Positions 16,421 to 23,601 of a stretch of 64,000 bases of DNA are shown here, in pieces; the first letter of the stretch is position 1, and each line of letters begins with the position of its first letter. Source of the stretch: Paludibacter sp. (GTDB taxonomy: Bacteria > Bacteroidota > Bacteroidia > Bacteroidales > Paludibacteraceae); the NCBI GenBank assembly GCA_010365115.1, contig JAAFGX010000023.1, forward strand, positions 26,975 through 90,974, given 5' to 3'. The position numbers and the translations under genes are program-made. A model generated the notes under the pieces. It was not told the DNA's origin and made no database searches. It saw nothing but the letters and a program-made list of their open reading frames with translations.

Positions 16421-17692
16421 ATGCCATACATAGATCATCTTCCTGAAAATATTAAGTCTGTCATTTTAAGACTCAAATTCGTTGATACTCTTTACGCTAA
16501 GAGAGTTAATTATCAAGGCGAACATAATTATAATACAGAATTTGATTTTCATCCATATTCTCATTTCTTTGCATTGATAAACTATTTGCTTCTAACCTGT
16601 TTAGATGTTCTATCAGAACAAGAGAAATTTACTGATTATGGATCATGGATAAGAGCAAACAAAAACGATGTTAGAGACAGTGTCTTGGCAAAATGCCAAG
16701 AGGATGGATTAACACATCTAGAGTCTTCAAGATTGCTTTATGAGAAATACAAAGAAAAATTTGGGCTTAATAAATCTATTAAACATCTTGTTTTTGAAAA
16801 CTTTTCCAGTAATAATAGAGAAAAACTGTTTGACAGTATAAAAGTATATAAAAAATGTATCAATAATAATGGTGATATTGTTTCTCAAGAAGAAATATTA
16901 GCCCATGAAGAAAAATTCAAATATTTACTCAACATTAGAAACAAATATACCCACGAAGCATTCTTATATACTGGCATTGATGATATGGGATTGTTTTTTA
17001 ATGACAATTTCTCTTTAAAAGCGGGTAAAGTTCTTGGAGCTTGTGCAAATCAGACAAGAGTTGAAGAAAGTAATAGCAGTTTCAAAATAGTTTCATTATT
17101 GGGATGGCCAATTGTTATAAGAGAAATTCTTGCTGATTATATTTTTGAAAGATTTCAGTTAGATGCCAGATTAGTTTGTGAAAAAATTCAAGAGTACAGA
17201 GGAGAATATAATTTCGAATTACTTTGGTGCCAATCCGAAAAAATACTGCTCACAAATCGAGAAGATAACAAGTTAATTTATTTAGGTGGCAGTGTCTTTA
17301 AAAATGCAGAAGAAGCTAGGAATTACATGAATGATATCGTAAGCGATGCGATACAAGAAGATAATCCCAGCAAATATGGCAGATTGATTGCTGAAGAATC
17401 AGTACCAAATAATAAAAGTTATGCATTCTCTGTTAAAAGACCTTGGTTGTTTGGTTCAATTGTAAATGTTGTTGGGCAAGTTGTCTCAAAAAAAGGGAAT
17501 AATTATCCAATAAGGTTTAAGAAACAATTTAACCAGTATTTATTTTGGGATAAAAATATTAGTAATTGGAGAGTTCAATTTACTAAAAAAACAGAAGTCC
17601 CTGAAGTGATAGAAGAAGCTCGAAAATACATAAATGACGTCTTCGAAAAAGGGTTTCGAACTTCAAGCATACTTGACAAAGAAACACATTAA
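16421..17692 (+). CDS. Uncharacterised protein with a HEPN-like RNxxxH motif
   Basis: 423 residues, not recognised as a named family. It is largely helical, with no signal peptide or membrane segment. Residues 173-178 read R-N-K-Y-T-H inside a helix (YLLNIRNKYTHEAF), matching the RNxxxH active site of HEPN ribonucleases, which are common in toxin and phage-defence proteins. The surrounding ALINYLLLTCLDVL (51-64) helix fits a helical bundle. The C-terminal 150 residues look alpha/beta. The gene appears more AT-rich than its neighbours and sits alone between alaS and an arginine gene, followed by a possible gene remnant, which suggests an acquired accessory gene. The HEPN call rests on one motif. 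Cellular function is unknown. Confidence 0.6.
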   Translation: MPYIDHLPENIKSVILRLKFVDTLYAKRVNYQGEHNYNTEFDFHPYSHFFALINYLLLTCLDVLSEQEKFTDYGSWIRANKNDVRDSVLAKCQEDGLTHLESSRLLYEKYKEKFGLNKSIKHLVFENFSSNNREKLFDSIKVYKKCINNNGDIVSQEEILAHEEKFKYLLNIRNKYTHEAFLYTGIDDMGLFFNDNFSLKAGKVLGACANQTRVEESNSSFKIVSLLGWPIVIREILADYIFERFQLDARLVCEKIQEYRGEYNFELLWCQSEKILLTNREDNKLIYLGGSVFKNAEEARNYMNDIVSDAIQEDNPSKYGRLIAEESVPNNKSYAFSVKRPWLFGSIVNVVGQVVSKKGNNYPIRFKKQFNQYLFWDKNISNWRVQFTKKTEVPEVIEEARKYINDVFEKGFRTSSILDKETH

Positions 17693-17764
17693 GCAAGCTA
17701 TTACTAAAATTAATTTGATCCTTCAAAAAACAGACTAAATTGGGTTCAAACTTAAGCAAACTAT

Positions 17765-17880
17765 TTGAATATTGCCCACGAAGTTCTCAAAAAGATTCAG
17801 TCTGACAAACAATCCGTTGGAGGTAAAATCTGAAAGGAATTAAACGGTTCATTGAAAAAGCAATTGAAAGTATAAAATAA
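17765..17880 (+). pseudogene. Possible frameshifted gene tail after the HEPN-like gene
   Basis: One frame reads LNIAHEVLKKIQSDKQSVGG then stops at 17831; shifting frame just before continues as LKGIKRFIEKAIESIK to a stop at 17878-17880. The joined peptide is a plausible helical C-terminus. No start or upstream part is visible, so this may be the decayed end of a deleted gene. Confidence 0.3.
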
Positions 17881-17933
17881 GTACAAAAAGTCAGATTATG
17901 AAATTTGTATTTCGACTTTATTATTTAGGAAAA

Positions 17934-18992
17934 TTAAAGGACCAAACCATCCAACAAATTGACATAAATTTCTATTCCCTCTTCAATTTCTTCAACCATA
18001 ATAAATTCTTCTGCCGTATGCGAACGAGCAGAATTTCCAGGACCCATTTTTAAGCTCGGGAAGTTCATTAACGCTTGATCGGAAAGTGTAGGCGACCCAA
18101 ATAAAGTAAGGTTTAATTTTTGTCCATTTCTCACAATTGAATTTTCGAGCGGTGTTGCAGTGGAACTCAAACGAGTAGATCGAGCTTGCACATCGCAGCT
18201 AATATGAGAACGAATTTCTGCTAAAATTTCTTCGTTTGAATACATTTCGTTGCTCCTTACATCCACCACAAACGTACATTTGTCTGGAACAACATTGTGC
18301 TGCGTACCTGCATTAATCTGGGTCACGGTCATTTTTACCGCTCCCAGCAAGTCCGATTTTTTTCCAAACTCGTAGTTTTTGAACCATTCAATATCTTTTA
18401 AGGCTTTATAAATTGCATTTTCACCTTCATTGCGTGCCGCATGTCCGGCTATTCCTATGGAAACGCAATCAAGCACCATTAACCCTTTTTCGGCAACCGC
18501 CATATTCATTCCGGTAGGTTCGCCCACAATGGCGAAATCAATTTTTGGGAGTTCCTGCAACAAGCTTTCAATTCCATCTTTCCCCGATATTTCTTCTTCA
18601 GCGCTTGCAGCAAATATCAGATTATAAGCTTGTTGTTTCTGTGTAAGTTGAAAAAAAGCATGTAATAAACAAACGACACTTGCACCGGCATCATTACTAC
18701 CCAAACCAGGTAATTTGCCATTTTCTAGTCTTGGTGAAAATGGGCTTTGAATCCAACCCGAAACAGGTTTTACTGTATCAATATGCGAATTCAATAATAT
18801 TGTTGGTCGAGAAGTATCAAAACCAGGGCTTAATGTCCATAAATTATTTCCCTTTCTGGAAACAGCATATCCCTTAATTTCTATATACCGTTCTAAAAAA
18901 TCTGCTACATCAGATTCTTCTCTGCTGAACGAAGGTATCGCTATAAGTTGTTGTAATAATTCAACTGCCTCACTTGTAAGTTCGGAATACAT
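17934..18992 (-). CDS. argE: M20-family deacylase, arginine biosynthesis (acyl-ornithine/citrulline deacetylase type)
   Basis: 352 residues. The M20 metallopeptidase fold shows the metal ligands His70-x-Asp72 (LLNSHIDTVKPV), Asp101 (GLGSNDAGAS), the Glu pair 132-133 (AASAEEE), Glu158 (VGEPTG) and a late His in SARSHTAEE. In arginine synthesis this enzyme removes the N-acyl group from ornithine or citrulline. With argF' at 22058 acting on an N-acylated ornithine, the natural substrate here should be N-acyl-citrulline (acetyl or succinyl). It lies at the end of a minus-strand run argF'-apt-argB-esterase-argE. The exact acyl group is inferred. Confidence 0.85.
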   Translation of the reverse strand: MYSELTSEAVELLQQLIAIPSFSREESDVADFLERYIEIKGYAVSRKGNNLWTLSPGFDTSRPTILLNSHIDTVKPVSGWIQSPFSPRLENGKLPGLGSNDAGASVVCLLHAFFQLTQKQQAYNLIFAASAEEEISGKDGIESLLQELPKIDFAIVGEPTGMNMAVAEKGLMVLDCVSIGIAGHAARNEGENAIYKALKDIEWFKNYEFGKKSDLLGAVKMTVTQINAGTQHNVVPDKCTFVVDVRSNEMYSNEEILAEIRSHISCDVQARSTRLSSTATPLENSIVRNGQKLNLTLFGSPTLSDQALMNFPSLKMGPGNSARSHTAEEFIMVEEIEEGIEIYVNLLDGLVL

Positions 18993-19092
18993 AAATGTTT
19001 AATTTTTTGATCGTTGATTGAATAAAATTTTCTAAAAAATAACTAAGTAATTGAAAATAATTATTGATATGTTATTTCAAAATAACTTTCAG

Positions 19093-19145
19093 TGCCGATA
19101 GCTTACGGCATAGCCTTGTAACCTGTCTACCGCAGGCAGGCTCGC
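19093..19145. repeat. Palindromic repeats with CCTGTCTACCGCAGGCAGG core
   Basis: Two adjacent hairpins: GCCGATAGCTTACGGC and CCTGTCTACCGCAGGCAGG. The second resembles CCTGCCTGCCGCAGGCA near the window end (63948-63964), so this is a second dispersed palindrome family. Confidence 0.6.
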
Positions 19146-19192
19146 AACTAAATTCTTGTAACTACTTACATGACAAGATTAAAAATAATCTC

Positions 19193-20062
19193 TTATCTGA
19201 TTAATTTTTGATTTTTCAACCAGGTTTTCAATAATTCATCCCAATTATCAGCTGGAATTCCTTTTTTCCGCATTCCAAAACCGTGACCACCTACTTCAAA
19301 AATATTAAATTCTGTTGGAACTTTATATTCGTCGAGCGCCTTTTTCAAATTCTCGCTATTTGCAATTGGTACCGTTTTATCATCTTTAGCATGCACAATA
19401 AAAGTTGGAGGTGTTTTTTTTGTCACTTGTAACTCATTTGAATAGAGTTTTATTAAATCATCCGTCGGATTTTTTCCCAATAAATTATTTCGAGAACCCG
19501 CATGAGTTAAAGTTTTATTCATTGTCACTACAGGATAACCTAAAATCATAAATGCGGGACGTTGCAATTTTGTTTTAAAATGAGTTCCAACCGTTGAAGC
19601 CAAATGTCCACCTGCCGAAAACCCCATAATACCTATTTTCTTTTTATTAACGCCCCATTCTTTTGCTCTATTATGAATTATTGCCAGTGCCGTTTGAGCA
19701 TCTTTCAATGGAATTTCATAGTGTCCATTTGGCATCCTGTAATATAACACAAATGCCGAAATACCTAATTCGTTAAACCATTTGGCAATATCGGAACCTT
19801 CTTTAATTATTGAGACTCCACTATATCCTCCGCCCGGACAAATCAAAACAGCCGCTCCATTAGCTTTTTCTTTTGCTGCAGGGAATGCATACATGCGTGG
19901 TTCTGAAATATTGACAATAAATTCGGGATCTCTAAAACTTTCTGCAATAGCAATTTCGTTACTTTCTTCAGTTCCGTTTGGATAAAGTTTAATTTCTTGC
20001 TGAGCTGTCAACACATTTATTGTTAGCATAAGAAATGCAAATAGAAAAAGATAATGTTTCAT
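19193..20062 (-). CDS. Secreted alpha/beta-hydrolase (BD-FAE/esterase-like)
   Basis: 289 residues. Signal peptide about 1-20, mature protein from Gln21. The hydrolase fold has the nucleophile Ser149 (GFSAGGH), acid Asp228 (HAKDDKTVP) and His260 (VGGHGFG). An ICPGGGYSG segment replaces the usual HGGG oxyanion loop. Such periplasmic enzymes deacetylate plant or other polysaccharides (acetyl-xylan, acetyl-mannan). The substrate is not deducible. It lies 14 bases downstream of argB, so it may share its transcript by chance; no polysaccharide genes are adjacent. Confidence 0.85.
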   Translation of the reverse strand: MKHYLFLFAFLMLTINVLTAQQEIKLYPNGTEESNEIAIAESFRDPEFIVNISEPRMYAFPAAKEKANGAAVLICPGGGYSGVSIIKEGSDIAKWFNELGISAFVLYYRMPNGHYEIPLKDAQTALAIIHNRAKEWGVNKKKIGIMGFSAGGHLASTVGTHFKTKLQRPAFMILGYPVVTMNKTLTHAGSRNNLLGKNPTDDLIKLYSNELQVTKKTPPTFIVHAKDDKTVPIANSENLKKALDEYKVPTEFNIFEVGGHGFGMRKKGIPADNWDELLKTWLKNQKLIR

Positions 20063-20076
20063 TAATTACGATTTTT

Positions 20077-20847
20077 TTAAAGTTTTATTTTTGTTCCTAC
20101 TTCCGTATGAATCAGATTCGCCCGAGTAATCACAACTTGTTTTACACCGGCATTCAATGCTTCAAATGAATTTTCAAGTTTTGGAATCATACCGCCATTT
20201 ATCACACCATCAGCAACATATTTCTCAAAAAGTTCGGGTGAAAGATTTGCAATCACACTTTCGTCATCATTCTCATCAAGAAGCACGCCTTTTTTCTCAA
20301 AACAATACATCAATGTCACATCAAAATATCTTGACAAAGCTTTTGCGGCTTCACCTGCTATTGTATCCGCATTCGTATTCAATAAATTGCCAGCATTATC
20401 ATGCGTTAGTGGAGCAAGAACAGGAACAACTCCTTTACCAATTAAATCGGCTAATATTTCGGCATTAACCTCCTTTACATCGCCAACAAATCCGTAATCC
20501 ACATCTTTAACCGGACGTTTTTCGGAGCGCATATAATTTAAATCGGCACCTGTCAATCCTAATGCATTTACGCCAATAGCTTGCAGTCCGGCAACGATTT
20601 GTTTGTTTACCAATCCACCGTAAACCATTGTTACTACTTTCAACATATTTTCATCGGTAATCCGTCGTCCGTTTACCATTTTACTTTCAATGCCAAGTTG
20701 GGTGGCAATAGCAGATGCCGAGCGACCACCACCGTGAACCAACACTTTATTTCCTTCTAATTTTGAAAAATCGGAAAGCAATTGCTTTAGGCTTTGTGGT
20801 TCTTCCACAATTTTTCCACCTACTTTTATAATTATTAATTTTTCCAT
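20077..20847 (-). CDS. argB: Acetylglutamate kinase (N-acylglutamate kinase)
   Basis: 256 residues, normal length. Amino-acid-kinase fold: IIIKVGGKIVEE, LVHGGGRSASAIATQLGI, GLTGADLNYM and the C-terminal GGMIPKLENSFEALNAGVKQVVIT substrate/ATP segment. It phosphorylates N-acetyl- (or possibly N-succinyl-) glutamate, the second step of arginine synthesis in the cytosol. It belongs to the minus-strand arginine cluster. Upstream lies 525 bases of repeat-rich non-coding DNA that separates it from apt. Confidence 0.94.
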   Translation of the reverse strand: MEKLIIIKVGGKIVEEPQSLKQLLSDFSKLEGNKVLVHGGGRSASAIATQLGIESKMVNGRRITDENMLKVVTMVYGGLVNKQIVAGLQAIGVNALGLTGADLNYMRSEKRPVKDVDYGFVGDVKEVNAEILADLIGKGVVPVLAPLTHDNAGNLLNTNADTIAGEAAKALSRYFDVTLMYCFEKKGVLLDENDDESVIANLSPELFEKYVADGVINGGMIPKLENSFEALNAGVKQVVITRANLIHTEVGTKIKL

Positions 20848-20856
20848 CGTTTTACT

Positions 20857-20937
20857 TCAGAGTTCGCAAAAACTAGCAAAGTAAATAGAGAAAACTTTGC
20901 GATTCTCTGCATCAAACTTTGCGTTCTTTGCGTTTAT
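20857..20937. repeat. GCAAAG/CTTTGC inverted repeat cluster ('solo' copy)
   Basis: CAGAGTTCGCAAAAACTAGC faces CTTTGCGATTCTCTG and GCGTTCTTTGCGTTT. The half-sites resemble the inverted ends of the GxxExxY element at 23077-23590, but with no gene between them, as if the inside had been lost. Confidence 0.55.
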
Positions 20938-20996
20938 TTATTAGAGTTTATATGAATTAATATGCTATTGTGTAAAGAAACAAAGATTTAATATTC

Positions 20997-21326
20997 ACCA
21001 CTAAGTCACTAAGCACACAGAGATTCACAAAGAAAATATTGAATACAGACCACTAATAAAAACACAAGTGTTTTTTTACATATATTCGGTTTTAAATCAG
21101 ATAATGACCAAAATAAAACACGTGTGTTTTATGCTTATATAGACCGCAAGAATCAAGAGCCAATGGAGTACTCGACATCCCGCCCAGCGGGAGAGCCAAG
21201 ATGTAAAGTGCACATTGTCAATTACATTACAAATTATTATGTCAGATATACAAACTCGTTGTATATAGTGTTCTAACTTATTTTTAAAATTTAATTTTTG
21301 TGAAGTCTTTGTGTGCTTAGTGGTAT
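20997..21326. mobile_element. Candidate non-autonomous element with inverted ends, between argB and apt
   Basis: The left end (20997-21037, CACTAAGCACACAGAGATTC...) recurs inverted at 21293-21326 (GAAGTCTTTGTGTGCTTAGT). Between them are about 250 bases without a convincing ORF but with short palindromes (AAAACACGTGTGTTTT at 21115-21130, and ATCCCGCCCAGCGGGAG at 21178-21193). It looks like a miniature transposable or decayed element. This and the solo copy at 20857 account for the whole 525-base gap. Confidence 0.45.
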
Positions 21327-21372
21327 ATGTTTTATTTTGAGTCTCATAATGTATTAATTTGAATAAAGCATA

Positions 21373-21987
21373 TTAAAATTTGATTAACGAATGTATTTCT
21401 TTCGCCGATTCTAATCTGGCTTTCCCATTTAAAAATGTAAGTTCAATTAAAAAACTCACATAAACCGAATTATGTGAAAACTTAGTGAGCAATTCCAGCG
21501 CAGCACTTGCGCTTCCTCCCGTGGCAAGCAAATCATCGTGCAACAGAACTACATCGTCCTCATCAATAGAATCTACATGGATTTCAAGCGAATCGGTTCC
21601 ATATTCCAGTGCATAATCAACCTTATACGTTTCGGCCGGGAGTTTTCCGGGTTTGCGCAACAATACAAATCCGGCGCCTAGTTTGTAAGCAAGAATACTT
21701 CCCAACACAAATCCGCGACTTTCAACTCCAACGACTTTGGTTATTCCTTTGTCTTTGTAATAATCATAAAGCTCATCAGCAATGAATTTCAACACTTCGG
21801 CATCTTTCATAGCCGTAGTAATATCTTTAAACATAATTCCGGGTTTTGGAAAATCCGGTACGTTGCGAATGGAAGCGATAACTTGTTCTAAATTTGCCCC
21901 CCGACCCACTGAAGGGGGAGTTAAGTGCCCCCCGACCCCCTGAAGGGGGAATTTGGAGTTTGTATCGTTATTTTCTGTAGTACTCAT
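21373..21987 (-). CDS. apt: Adenine phosphoribosyltransferase with repeat-derived N-terminal extension
   Basis: 204 residues against about 172 usual. The core starts near residue 33 (LEQVIASIRNVPDFPKPGIMFKDIT) and includes the PRPP-binding loop VVLLHDDLLATGGSA. It salvages adenine to AMP in the cytosol. The first 32 residues contain FPLQGVGG and TPPSVGRGA, encoded by two tandem C/G-rich repeats at 21895-21954. No alternative start codon exists between them and the core, since the next Met (in GIMFKD) lies inside the conserved domain. The ATG at 21987 is therefore the likely start. Confidence 0.93.
   Translation of the reverse strand: MSTTENNDTNSKFPLQGVGGHLTPPSVGRGANLEQVIASIRNVPDFPKPGIMFKDITTAMKDAEVLKFIADELYDYYKDKGITKVVGVESRGFVLGSILAYKLGAGFVLLRKPGKLPAETYKVDYALEYGTDSLEIHVDSIDEDDVVLLHDDLLATGGSASAALELLTKFSHNSVYVSFLIELTFLNGKARLESAKEIHSLIKF
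21895..21954. repeat. Tandem C/G-rich palindromic repeats inside the apt coding region
   Basis: Two direct copies about 31 bases apart, GCCCCCCGACCCACTGAAGG and GCCCCCCGACCCCCTGAAGG, each followed by GGGA. Both keep the apt reading frame open. Confidence 0.85.
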
Positions 21988-22041
21988 TGTAAAAAAATAA
22001 ATTAAGAATTAACAACTTGGAGATAATCGGTTGTGTTTTAA

Positions 22042-22068
22042 ATTCCCCTTTTGGTGGTTAGGGGGTAG
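22042..22068. repeat. C/G-rich palindromic repeat supplying the argF' stop codon
   Basis: TTCCCCTTTTGGTGGTTAGG followed by GGG. It is inverted relative to the copies in apt. The TAA stop of argF' (22058-22060) and its last Pro codon lie within the repeat. Confidence 0.8.
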
Positions 22069-23056
22069 TTAATAATCTTTTAATGACTACCTGAGCTGAG
22101 ATTTCTCGGTTTGCAGCTTCTGGAATCACAATGGACTGAGGACTTTCAATTACTTCGTCGGTCACAATCATATTACGGCGAACAGGCAAACAATGCATAA
22201 AATGAGCATTATTAGTCACTGCCATCTGACGGCGACTTACTGTCCAGTCACGATCGGTACTCAATATTTTCCCATAATTTGGATCCTGATAAGCCGACCA
22301 GTTTTTGGCATAAATAAAATCGGCACCTTCAAAGGCTTTCATCTGGTCGTATTCTACTGTTGCTCCACGAACAAATTCGTCGGCCAACTCATAACCTTTT
22401 GGATGTGTGATTACGAAATCAACATCTGCTTCGTTCATAAAATCGGCAAATGAATTAGGAACAGCTTGTGGCAATGCTTTCGGATGTGGCGCCCAGGTAA
22501 GAACTACTTTCGGACGAGCTGTTTTTTTATATTCTTCTATCGTTATTAAATCGGCAAAAGCTTGTAAAGGATGACCAGTGGCGGCTTCCATGCTGAAAAC
22601 TGGTTTGCCGGAATGTTGTATAAATTGATTAATAATGGTTTCCTGATAATCGAATTCTTTATCTTCCAACCCTGCAAAAGCACGTACGCCAATTACATCA
22701 CAGTAACTTGCCATAACAGGAATTGCTTCCAGAATATGTTCTGGTTTATCACCGTCCATTATCACACCACGTTCGGTTTCGAGCTTCCATGCACCAGAGT
22801 TGATATCAAGAACCATGGTATTCATTCCCAAATTCATTCCTGCCTTTTGAGTACTTAAACGGGTTCTCAAACTGGAATTAAAAAACACCATCAACAATGT
22901 TTTATTTTCGCCGATATGTTTGTAGGCATATCTATTTTTTTTTATTTCAAGTGCCTCATTAATTGCATCCTGCAAATTACCGAGGTCTTTTACATTTGTA
23001 AAAGATGTACCCCTAACCCCTAAAGGGAAATTCGGGTTGATATTGTTGGTTTTCAT
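22058..23056 (-). CDS. argF': N-succinylornithine (or N-acetylornithine) carbamoyltransferase
   Basis: 332 residues. The carbamoyl-phosphate site is FFNSSLRTRLSTQ, with HCLPVRRN near the C-terminus. The motif DGDKPEHILEAIPVM carries Pro105, matching Pro90 of the Bacteroides fragilis enzyme, which selects N-succinylornithine; acetylornithine enzymes have Glu there. The protein transfers carbamoyl to N-acyl-ornithine. The 15 extra N-terminal residues relative to the B. fragilis protein include NFPLGVRGTS, encoded by a repeat at 23009-23035, and the stop codon comes from another repeat at 22042-22068. The residue comparison is from memory of the B. fragilis sequence and should be aligned. Confidence 0.9.
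   Translation of the reverse strand: MKTNNINPNFPLGVRGTSFTNVKDLGNLQDAINEALEIKKNRYAYKHIGENKTLLMVFFNSSLRTRLSTQKAGMNLGMNTMVLDINSGAWKLETERGVIMDGDKPEHILEAIPVMASYCDVIGVRAFAGLEDKEFDYQETIINQFIQHSGKPVFSMEAATGHPLQAFADLITIEEYKKTARPKVVLTWAPHPKALPQAVPNSFADFMNEADVDFVITHPKGYELADEFVRGATVEYDQMKAFEGADFIYAKNWSAYQDPNYGKILSTDRDWTVSRRQMAVTNNAHFMHCLPVRRNMIVTDEVIESPQSIVIPEAANREISAQVVIKRLLTTP
23009..23035. repeat. C/G-rich palindromic repeat inside the argF' N-terminus
   Basis: ACCCCTAACCCCTAAAGGGA followed by AATTCGGG. It is translated in frame as NFPLGVRGT and is inverted relative to the copy at the 3' end of the same gene. Confidence 0.8.
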
Positions 23057-23076
23057 TTTCGTGTTAAATTATTAAT

Positions 23077-23590
23077 CGCAGAGAGCGCAAAGACATCGCA
23101 AAGAAAATTTTGTTTAATGGAATTCTGTGTGAAAACTCTGAGCTCCTGAGGTTTATTCTTATAAGTTATTTACTAATCTTTTTAATCCATCCACTAATCT
23201 CAAAACATTAAAATTCACTAACAAGCCTAGTTTACAACCAGACAGTTTGAGATATGTAATTACTTGAGCGACATGAATATCATTTAGCGCTTCAACTGAT
23301 TTTAGTTCTATTATTACTTTATTTTCTACAAGTAAATCAAGTCGATAGCCAACGTCTAGTTTTACATCTTTATAAATCAAAGGTAATGGTTTCTGTTTTT
23401 CAACTTTTAAACCAATTTCTTTTAATTCGAACCAAAGGCACTCTAAATATGCACTTTCGAGCAAACCCGGACCAAGCGATTTATGTACTTGAATTGCACA
23501 ACCAATTATTCTTTCAGACAATTCATTTTCAGTCATAATTTCATTTAATTCTTCGGTTTTTTCTTTGCGTATTCTTGGCGTTCTCTGCGG
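23077..23590. mobile_element. Mini-element: GxxExxY gene bounded by 31-bp inverted repeats
   Basis: The left end 23077-23107 (CGCAGAGAGCGCAAAGACAT, then CGCAAAGAAAA) and the reverse complement of the right end 23559-23589 match at about 26 of 31 positions. The GxxExxY gene fills the interior. The element sits cleanly between the argF' start and the porX stop. No obvious target-site duplication was seen. Whether it moves itself, is moved by others, or is only a repeat-flanked cassette is unknown. Confidence 0.55.
23159..23536 (-). CDS. GxxExxY family protein (PD-(D/E)XK nuclease-like)
   Basis: 125 residues, the full family length. The name-giving motif is GLLESAY (about 24-30). The nuclease-like core follows: GYRLDLLVENKVIIELKSVEAL, where Asp, Glu and Lys fit a D-x(n)-E-x-K site, then QVITYLKLSGCKLGLLVNFNV. 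These small proteins are common and often multicopy in environmental genomes; their function is unproven, though the fold suggests DNA cleavage. The gene lies inside inverted repeats (23077-23590) and interrupts the interval between porX and argF'. Confidence 0.92.
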   Translation of the reverse strand: MTENELSERIIGCAIQVHKSLGPGLLESAYLECLWFELKEIGLKVEKQKPLPLIYKDVKLDVGYRLDLLVENKVIIELKSVEALNDIHVAQVITYLKLSGCKLGLLVNFNVLRLVDGLKRLVNNL

Positions 23591-23601
23591 TTTAAAGAGC
23601 T

